This document shows, one piece after another, positions 56,910-64,000 of a stretch of 64,000 nucleotides of DNA; position 1 is the first letter of the stretch; the number at the start of each line of letters is the position of its first letter. Under the pieces are notes generated by a model. That model did no database searches. It saw only the letters and a program-made list of their open reading frames with translations, and had not been told where the DNA came from. The stretch comes from Exophiala sp. HKRS030 (lineage: Eukaryota > Ascomycota > Eurotiomycetes > Chaetothyriales > Herpotrichiellaceae), in contig JAHWDD010000001.1 in the NCBI GenBank assembly GCA_023897205.1, positions 1,488,001-1,552,000 on the forward strand, given 5' to 3'. The translations under genes and the position numbers were made by a program.

Positions 56910-58574
56910 ATGAGTCCATTGAAGCCACGATTAGACATGATACTGCCTCTTCCGAAGAGCGGAGGACTATGGGGTGTTGGCAGAGTGAGCAGACCATGTG
57001 GGCGAACATGCACAGCCCGTCTTTGGTCATGCACCACCGCTTGGAGGATGAAGCCGTCAGCACCTTTCAATTTCAAGATGGCTCATAGGCTGGCGCACAC
57101 AGCGTCTACGGGAGGCAAGCGGCACTTGGAACGCGATGCCAGGTTTGCGCGATTGAGGGCAGAGCATATCGACTACTTCCGATCGGCCCTGGGATCGTCC
57201 GATGTCCTGGATGGGACCACACTTGAGGGCTCTTTGGAGCTCACAGGCTTCAATGAAGACTGGATGGGGAGGTACAAAGGTAATTCTCAACTGGTACTGA
57301 GACCTCGCGACACCTCTCAAGTCAGTCAGATTTTGGCATATTGCAACGACAACAACCTCGCAGTTGTGCCCCAAGGAGGGAACACTGGTTTGGTGGGTGG
57401 TAGCGTCCCTGTATTTGACGAGATCATCATCTCGCTCTCGAATATGAAACGCATACGAGACTTCAATCAGGTCAGTGGGGTATTAACCGTGGATGCTGGA
57501 GTTGTCTTGGAAACCGCGGATTTGTACCTTGCCGAGCGACAGCACATTTTTCCACTAGATTTAGGTGCGAAAGGCTCCTGCCATGTCGGAGGAAACATCT
57601 CTACAAATGCGGGCGGCCTTCGATTGTTGCGTTACGGTTCTCTGCACGGAAATGTCTTGGGTATCGAGGCTGTACTCCCGAATGGCACGGTTGTGAACGA
57701 TCTTTCGGGGCTACGGAAGAACAACACTGGCTATGACCTCAAACATCTGTTCATCGGTGGCGAAGGTACCCTCGGAATAGTGACTGGTGTGTCCCTGGTC
57801 TGCCCTCCGAAGCCGAAAGCGGTGAATGTTGCCTTCTTCGGCTTACCTACGTATGACCACGTTCAGTCCGCGTTTCAAGAGGCTAAGCTACGTCTTGGAG
57901 AGGTGCTGTCGGCCTTCGAGATGATGGACAGTCACAGTCAGGACTATGTCCACCGAGCCACTCAATTCAAGCGACCCCTGGAAACACAACATGATTTCTA
58001 CTGTCTAGTGGAGACGAGTGGGAGCATTGCTAATCACGACTATGAAAAGCTTGAAGGATTCCTCGACCACGTAATGACTGAGGGCATCGTATCCGATGGA
58101 GTCGTTGCTCAGGACGTCTCTCAGGTCAAAGCTTTGTGGCACTGGCGCGAAGGCATTGCGGAAGCTCTGAGCAAGGCCGGCGGCACCTACAAATACGACT
58201 TGTCCATCCCCCACAAGGATCTCTACCAGGTTGTGAAAGCCACGGAGGCAGAGCTGGTGGCATCTAATCTATTGGGCGCCACTGATGATTTTCCGGTAGA
58301 GAGCGTACTCGGCTATGGTCATATGGGTGACATGAACATTCATCTGAATGTCGTCGTCAGGCGGTATAGCGACTCCGTCCAAAACTGTCTTGAGCCATGG
58401 ATCTACGCTTGGACTCAGCAGCATAATGGCAGTATCAGCGCCGAGCACGGTTTGGGACTCGCCAAAAAGCCATACGTGGGTTACAGTAAAGATGCGGTGA
58501 TGCTGGATTTGATGACTCAAGTCAAGAAGCTCTTTGACCCCAAAGGTATCATGAACCCTTACAAATTTATTTAG
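56910..58574 (+). CDS. D-2-hydroxyglutarate / D-lactate dehydrogenase, FAD-dependent (Dld2-like)
   Basis: Mitochondrial flavoenzyme oxidising D-2-hydroxyglutarate (or D-lactate) with electrons passed to cytochrome c or another acceptor. Single exon, 554 residues from ATG 56910; an internal ATG at 57078 (residue 57) is the alternative start. An Arg-rich, acid-poor leader (RVSRPCGRTCTARLW) suits import. The FAD-binding PCMH domain carries PQGGNTGLVGGSVP (about 154), LGAKGSCHVGGNISTNAGG and IGGEGTLGIVTGVSL. The C-terminal domain has GYGHMGDMNIHLN (about 469) and AEHGLGLAKK (about 512), which hold the metal/substrate ligands of this family. Ends NPYKFI, slightly longer than average. Family secure; substrate preference inferred. 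Confidence 0.92.
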   Translation: MSPLKPRLDMILPLPKSGGLWGVGRVSRPCGRTCTARLWSCTTAWRMKPSAPFNFKMAHRLAHTASTGGKRHLERDARFARLRAEHIDYFRSALGSSDVLDGTTLEGSLELTGFNEDWMGRYKGNSQLVLRPRDTSQVSQILAYCNDNNLAVVPQGGNTGLVGGSVPVFDEIIISLSNMKRIRDFNQVSGVLTVDAGVVLETADLYLAERQHIFPLDLGAKGSCHVGGNISTNAGGLRLLRYGSLHGNVLGIEAVLPNGTVVNDLSGLRKNNTGYDLKHLFIGGEGTLGIVTGVSLVCPPKPKAVNVAFFGLPTYDHVQSAFQEAKLRLGEVLSAFEMMDSHSQDYVHRATQFKRPLETQHDFYCLVETSGSIANHDYEKLEGFLDHVMTEGIVSDGVVAQDVSQVKALWHWREGIAEALSKAGGTYKYDLSIPHKDLYQVVKATEAELVASNLLGATDDFPVESVLGYGHMGDMNIHLNVVVRRYSDSVQNCLEPWIYAWTQQHNGSISAEHGLGLAKKPYVGYSKDAVMLDLMTQVKKLFDPKGIMNPYKFI

Positions 58575-59144
58575 TGCCTGGCATTGAGATTTGCGCCAGT
58601 GGTTTTCAGATGTCCACTGTGCCCTCCCATTGAAGATAAATTTCCCGTTTGTAGTAATCGCAACGCCATGCTTCCGCTTCTCTTGTACCTGCGTGCCCCG
58701 CGAATCTAGGACGCTACATTCGAGAGCCGTCTTGATAATGATTACTGCGGTCAACGACTCGTAATCGAGCTGGGAGATTTGGACGTAATGGTCGACCGTA
58801 GAGCCTTGCGCCGTCTCGTCGTCTTTGTGCCCGCGGACGCTTTAGGAAAGTAAAGCAACGGCTTTGGCCAACACGGACAAGGCAGGTGGGGCCGGCTCAA
58901 CTTGCTCAAACAATGCGGCATGAATGCCAGCCTCGCAGATGTTCCTGATGCATCCCGCGGGCTCAAAAGAATGACAGAAGCGTACGTATGGGTCTCGCTG
59001 TCGGGCCACGGTTGGCATCTGCCCAAGAGCTATGATCAATCGTGGAGAGCCCCCCCCGCCCTGAGAACTTACATCTCATCTGAGAACTGTTTATAGATAT
59101 CAACAGGTAGCCACAGAGACCATTTCATTCGGCCGAAAGAAAGC
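58575..59144. other. Intergenic region
   Basis: 570 bp after the dehydrogenase. A plus-strand frame around 58902 (LLKQCGMNASLAD...) faintly recalls the N-terminus of FAD-dependent enzymes but lacks a GxGxxG motif, so no gene is called. Confidence 0.35.
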
Positions 59145-59267
59145 ATGCAAGCCACAAAAGTGCGCAAAGTCAACTGTTTGTTGATCGGATGTGGAGGAAT
59201 CGGGACCATTGCGGCCCTGAATTTGGAACGAGGAGGACTTGCCACGGTGACGGCGGTGCAAGGCTTG
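59145..59267 (+). pseudogene. Ketopantoate reductase-like (ApbA/PanE) 5' fragment
   Basis: The frame begins MQATKVRKVNCLLIGCGGIG and continues TIAALNLERGGLATVTAV, the complete Rossmann beta-alpha-beta start of the 2-dehydropantoate 2-reductase family (GxGxxG at about residues 16-21). After about 41 codons the similarity stops in a Leu-rich, non-homologous tail and no exon further downstream restores the family sequence. It looks like a gene remnant left by deletion or rearrangement; a novel short exon joined to distant sequence is less likely. Confidence 0.6.
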
Positions 59268-59730
59268 TTATTGTTACTGTTACAGACCAACCCTGTGCGC
59301 ACCTGGTGCTTCCACGTTTACTCCTGTTGTAATATAAACCTGCGCTGCACTTTTATAACGCTCTGTCATAGCTATGTTGATGTCCTTGATAATTATAGGC
59401 ACTCATTAGCACTTATCACTTAGTTATTCAAGCCACCTATGTCCGTACAGGCGCACTTGACAGCCGTGAGACCACGAGGTACTTTAGCTACTCGTTCAGT
59501 ATCACGCACCTATCGCTCACACCCTGTAGTCTGTAGAGAATCTCGCATTCGTACGTCAGGGAAAACTCATCTTATTGCCTAGGTACACAGAGCAACATAA
59601 GAGCAGAGCAGATTGGATCACGTGCCTCAGCCTTGTCTCAGCTAGGTAGGTCGTTTCCTAGCACCTGGCCGCATGTCTTGGTTTTTAACAAGCAATGATG
59701 TCGTTTTCGCCAGACTTCCTGGAAATGTGC
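59268..59730. other. Intergenic region after the reductase fragment
   Basis: 463 bp, AT-richer, with no coding signal. It must include the 3' end of the secreted hydrolase gene on the minus strand. Confidence 0.35.
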
Positions 59731-60819
59731 TCATCGCTCAAGCTCCAAGAGTCGTCCCAGGAGGATATTGAATGTTTTGGGGTCTTGAAACATCCTGCCC
59801 TGACAGTCAGTAACGTTGGCCCCTCCAGGGTGTCATGAACATGTCTTACGCAAAGTGGCTGACTGATGGCAGGGTGACGAGAGAAGAACCCCAGATCTGA
59901 AGTCAGATGTATGTCAGCGTCCATCTCCAAGAGTACCAAGGTAACAACCAGCAAGATGCAATGGTCTTACCCAGCTGTGCAAGTTTCCAGGCGTCGTTCG
60001 CGTCACAGCTTCCTCCGAGTCGCCGGCAACGATCCAGATGATAGGAGCATCGGGATCATCGAACAGCGACGGCACCTTTTGGAACGACTCAGCAGTCCAC
60101 ACAGGTTCTGAGCTCCACATCTGCATCATTCGCTCCTCGAACTCGTCGAATGTCCCGGAGCTCGGAGAAAGCCTCTTAAAGTCATCTTGAACCCAACGCA
60201 TGTACGTTGAAAAAGTCTCGGTCTCCATGACCGTGGCATTGATGTTCTCATAACTGTATGTACCACCAAAGGCAAATACACGGTCGATGCGCTGGCTGTA
60301 ATTCATAGCTAGATCGAATGAAAGACAGCTCCCATCGGACCAACCGACCGTTGAGAAGCGGTCAACCTCCAGGTAATCCATGAGGGCAATGACATCTTCA
60401 GCCATGGCATCGTACGTCAAAGGCCGAGTCAGGTCGTCAGAGGAACGACCCTGTGCTCGGGAATCAACGGTGATGAGCGTGTATGGCCCGTGTTCCAGAT
60501 GCCTGATTTGGTGAGCATAATAGTCGCTGTTCGCGAAGCCTCCATGGAGGAACACCACTGGAGAGTAGCCGGCAGATCGACTTTTGAATAATTCCGCGCC
60601 GTACATGGCATACCACAAATCCACGTCATTGATACGAGCAGTGCCGTTGAATTTGGGATCAGGCATCGGCGGAAGTGAAGGCATAGTCTGCCACGGAGCT
60701 TTGTAAGCTGCCTTCCATGAGATGTCTTTCTCGAAAAGCTGAAAGGTGGATTGTCCGTGGTCCTGGCATAACAAGAGCGGTAGCCATGAGAGCAGGATCC
60801 AAAGGGAGGAGGTCATCAT
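59731..60819 (-). CDS. Secreted alpha/beta hydrolase
   Basis: Exons 60819-59971, 59896-59850 and 59794-59731 (introns 74 and 55 nt) give 319 residues. Signal peptide MMTSSLWILLSWLPLLLCQD. The catalytic machinery is complete only after splicing: oxyanion FLHGGFAN (about 90), nucleophile VGWSDGSC (S161), an acid in IIWIVAGDSEEAV and the base His in PSVSHFAMFQDP (H297), which is encoded in the 47-nt second exon. Reading on without splicing ends at GTLGDGR and loses the catalytic His. The fold resembles haloperoxidase/proline-iminopeptidase-like hydrolases; substrate unknown. The frame extends upstream with other ATGs, but the signal peptide fixes this start. Divergent from the amino-acid permease. 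Confidence 0.88.
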
Positions 60820-61200
60820 GTTGTCGCACAAGAGCCTCGAATCCTCTACGAGAACGGTACGGACATGTCTCTGAAGAGAAAGAATAGACACAGGGAGAAT
60901 GAGCGACACGGAGCCCCCGCTCCGGCCTCCTGTCAAACGCGATAAAGTTTCAATCCAAGGAGAGCCCCAACGCCGACGGAGGGGAGACGGAAGACGGTCC
61001 GTCGGCAACCTCGAACTCGATCCGGGGTTGTTGTTGTCTACGTGACTAGCATAACAGTCAAAGATAGTTTTGGGAAGTCGTGGCTATTATGCACCTTCAT
61101 TGACTTGTTCGGTCTGAATTCCGTGGAAACTATTCATGACAGAGAGGAAGACTACCCGACCGAATTCGCTGCACTCACAAAGCCAGCAACACAACGACTA
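60820..61200. promoter_or_regulatory. Divergent promoter, hydrolase / amino-acid permease
   Basis: 381 bp between start codons on opposite strands. A stretch near 60895-61000 is GC-rich with several CCG/CGG triplets (for example GGCCTCCTG and CCAACGCCGACGGAGG), possible Zn2Cys6 half-sites. No clear operator. Confidence 0.4.
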
Positions 61201-63548
61201 ATGGCTCACGAAAACCCACCATCATCAGAAAACAAACCCCGAGCGGGAGCGCAAGGCTCACCGCTGGAATTGATATCCAGCACTCGCGCGGGCGAGATGC
61301 AATTGCAAGTCTCTCATCAATATGAGGCAAGTCCGCTGGTTCCCTGATCTCATTGTGTCTCTCCGCTGACAGCAAACAGAGCACCTTGCAAATGAAAAAA
61401 CAGTTTGGAACCTTGGCCACGCTCGGGATCGCCTTCGCCATTCTGAACTCATGGGTTGCCGAAGCTGGGAGTATGTTGGCTCCCATTGCATTGGGCGGGC
61501 CCGTGACCATCGTCTGGGGTTGCGTGGCAGCAGCCATCTTTACTACTGTCTTATGCCTCGGTGTGGCCGAGTTGGCATCCGCATTTCCAGGAGCAGGGGG
61601 GCCATACCATTACACTTATGTCCTCGCCAGCGAGGCTCACCGCAAGTTCTTGGTAAGTACCGTCGGGTCGGGTCGGGTCCACCTATGAAACAGACATACT
61701 GATCCAGCACTCGACAGAGTTTCGTCGTTGGCTGGAGCAACCTCATTGCTTGGTGGTTTATCATTAGGTACGTGCTGGCTCAAGCAAGATGGACGTATCC
61801 TTGCTGACACTCGATGGGAAAGTTCTGCGGCTCTGTTTCTGGCATCCTTCGTGGTAGGAATGGCGATTTTGACACATCCCGACTATGTTAGTTCGCTACA
61901 TGGCGCACACCAGGCATGAATCATGATTCCGATTTGCTCACACCCATTTCAGGTAGCCAAAGCATGGCAGGTCTGGCTGGTATATGTGGCCATCATTGTC
62001 GTCGCTACGATCATCGTGATCGGGGGCAACGATATCATGTCATTTTTGACATCGATGTCTTGTAGCAAACCTTCCCCTCTGTCCCCCTTTCAGTACCGCG
62101 CGCGGAGATTTGCTGATTCTTTCGAGCAATAGTATACTGGAGTCTCGGCTGCTTCTTCATCTGTTTCATTACAGCCGTGGCCATGCATGCGGGTGAACCC
62201 TACCGGAATGCCAGTTTCGTTTTCGGGAATTTCTCGAATGAGTCCGGATGGAGCAGTAGCGGCACGGCCTTTGTCATAGGATGGATGCTTTCTACCTACA
62301 ATGTTGGTCGATCCGTGCGAGACTCGTTGAATGGTGGACAGTCGCACTGACACGAGGACACTCAGTTCCTAGGAATCGATGCAGCGACGCATCTCTCAGT
62401 AAGCTAGCACCTGGCCACCGGATTGCGCTCCCTCGTTGCGCTCGCTTCCCTCACTAACAGTCTTGGGCTGATAGGAAGAAATGCCGCATCCCGAGATAGA
62501 AGTCCCTCGGGCCATGGTTGGCGCCATCGCCACGGGCTTAGTCACAGCATTTCTCTTCCTCATCGCACTATTGTTCTGTATCACTGATATAAATGAAGTG
62601 CGTGTCGACAGCTTTCGATGTCTTGAGATATTTCACACCTCGCTAACCGACTTGGCAGATCGTGACAAGCCCGACGGGTGTTCCAATATTGGCCATCTTC
62701 TACCAGGCAACTGGGAGTAAAGCGGCCGCCATCGCATTGACATGTCTGATCTTTGTGAGCATCATGTTTTCCGAACTTGCGTATGCGTACACCTCTTCAA
62801 TGCGAGCTGCATGGCGTGAACATCCATCTAACGGCGAAACAGTGGGATCCTCGTCGCTGGTCGCACAGCGTGGGCCTTTGCTCGAGACAATGGTTTGCCC
62901 TTTTCGAAATATTTTAGTGAACTGAATGAGACGGTCAAGTCACCAGTCAGGGCGACGTTGCTCTCCTCATTCCTCGCCATTGCTTACGGCGCCATCTACA
63001 TCGGCTCGGTGGTGGCGTTTCAGTCCATCGTCGGCTCCAGCATCATTATGCTGTTCACCACATATGGTACGCCCCCAACCAGAGCACCGTCAATCGCTCT
63101 CAATCGTGTCTAACCGTATCACAAGCCGTCCCACAAGCCATTCTAGCCACTCGTGGCCGCCACCTACTCCCAGCCCGGCCATTCAAGTTGGGGAAAATCG
63201 GCTGGGCGTTGAATGCACTCGCACCTTTCTTGGTCATCTTTTGCACAGTTATTTTGTGCTTTCCAGTCACTCTTCCCGTCACTGTTGGAACAATGAGTAT
63301 GTGTGCTCCACCCAGTCGGAATCGCGGTTTCGACTCGTGCATCTCGGCGTGTATGTGAGTCTAACAACAACACAGACTATCTCTCCGTCATTGTGGTTGG
63401 ATGCTGGGTCTTGATCGTCTGCTTCTATTTCATTGCGAAAAGGGGACATTACCTGGGCCCGGTAAGAGCTCCCTTGATGGCATGGAGAACATTGACGTGC
63501 TGACTGTTTGCTCAGGTGCTTGAGATGCCCAGCGACATGCATAATTAA
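61201..63548 (+). CDS. Amino-acid/GABA permease (APC superfamily, ACT-type)
   Basis: Thirteen exons, 530 residues: 61201-61326, 61380-61652, 61718-61767, 61823-61886, 61953-62061, 62133-62302, 62366-62398, 62475-62597, 62659-62815, 62869-63066, 63126-63296, 63376-63461 and 63516-63548. Twelve TM helices, hallmarks LGIAFAILNSWVAEAG, FPGAGGPYHYTY, GIDAATHLSEEMPHPEIEVP and WAFARDNGLPFSKYF. The phase is consistent at every junction. Intron 1 (61327-61379) starts with GCAAGT, a GC-AG intron; no GT donor keeps the frame. It imports amino acids, GABA or choline-like amines across the plasma or organelle membrane. Intron density is much higher than in its neighbours. Confidence 0.9.
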
Positions 63549-64000
63549 GGTGTAAACGTCCGGAAAGAAGCCAAACGCTAGGTGCGGAGTGGCGTTGGAT
63601 GCAAATATTGACCGGTCTTGGACGGTTCTTCCCGCGCCAACTTCCAAGTCCAGGTCGAAGTTGTCTTTCAATGGAAGTTTAACACACAGCAACGGTATAT
63701 CGAGAAATAAATTCTGAATTGACAAACCCACTTGGTCGTACACCCTAGCTGTATCTTTGGGGCACTCACACTCCTTTTTGGGTCAAGTGATCCAGAGGCA
63801 TTGGCTTGTTTCGCCGATGTGAAATTGAATCATCTTTGCGCAAAGTAATTGGTAGCCTTCAGGGAATAGATTCCCATCGGAAAATCCCCAAGAATGCCGA
63901 AGCTAGTGTGGGCGATATGTTGGTGTTGATGGAGACGCATCAGGGGGAAAATATGCAGACCATGGCTTCCCAAACAGTGACCACTCATCGCTGTAGGGCT
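63549..64000. other. Right-edge region
   Basis: 452 bp after the permease stop. No supported gene; the minus-strand frame at 63743-63279 overlaps the permease exons and lacks protein-like features. Confidence 0.35.

Overview
The window is nuclear DNA from a filamentous ascomycete (Pezizomycotina). Short spliceosomal introns (about 47-200 nt) with GT..AG ends and CTAAC/CTGAC-like branch sites, Zn2Cys6 regulators, fungal-type MFS and amino-acid permeases, and fungal UTP21, Mrp51 and Rtf2 orthologues all point that way. A black-yeast-like Eurotiomycete is plausible but is only an inference from overall gene character. About 28 protein-coding genes were rebuilt by joining exons by hand. I saw no rRNA, convincing tRNA, CRISPR or intact transposon.

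Layout. 1-21.9 kb is mostly housekeeping: a VIP1/Asp1 inositol pyrophosphate kinase cut by the left edge, divergent from UTP21; glucose-6-phosphate isomerase; a GPI-anchored Cys-rich wall protein; a type II membrane glycosyltransferase-like protein; a LigI-like amidohydrolase; a membrane-bound PDI; ribosomal protein eS17; and mitoribosomal Mrp51. 22.3-35.5 kb is accessory: a C-terminally short Zn2Cys6 protein, an HSL-type esterase, a full-length Zn2Cys6 regulator, an allantoate-permease-like MFS carrier, a MOSC-domain protein, a small acidic protein and a seven-exon zinc alcohol dehydrogenase. 35.7-41.1 kb holds an unusual 826-residue Cys-rich protein and a 2.9-kb gene-poor stretch. 41.1-48.9 kb is a second accessory block: NTF2/SnoaL-like protein, DHA2 multidrug MFS, Zn2Cys6 regulator and Gre2-like reductase. 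49.6-58.6 kb returns to RTF2, a secreted orphan, an mL50-like mitoribosomal protein, a CaCA cation exchanger with an apparent frameshift, and a D-2-hydroxyglutarate dehydrogenase. 59.1-63.5 kb has a ketopantoate-reductase relic, a secreted alpha/beta hydrolase and a 13-exon amino-acid permease whose first intron is of GC-AG type.

How the genes may work together. In the first accessory block the esterase/regulator pair and the MFS/MOSC pair are each divergent. Their two intergenic regions share a perfect 14-bp element, CGGATAAGCCGCGG, in opposite orientations. It contains CGG-N5-CCG, an inverted-repeat architecture of the kind Zn2Cys6 dimers bind. This is the best evidence in the window for a small co-regulated, probably catabolic, pathway of uptake, ester hydrolysis and oxidation. 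The second block looks like a regulator-transporter-enzyme cassette with TCCGGA palindromes in three of its intergenic regions.

Limits. All exon boundaries are read by eye from splice consensus and protein continuity; none is confirmed by transcripts. Family assignments rest on recognised motifs and recalled family features, not on database searches.
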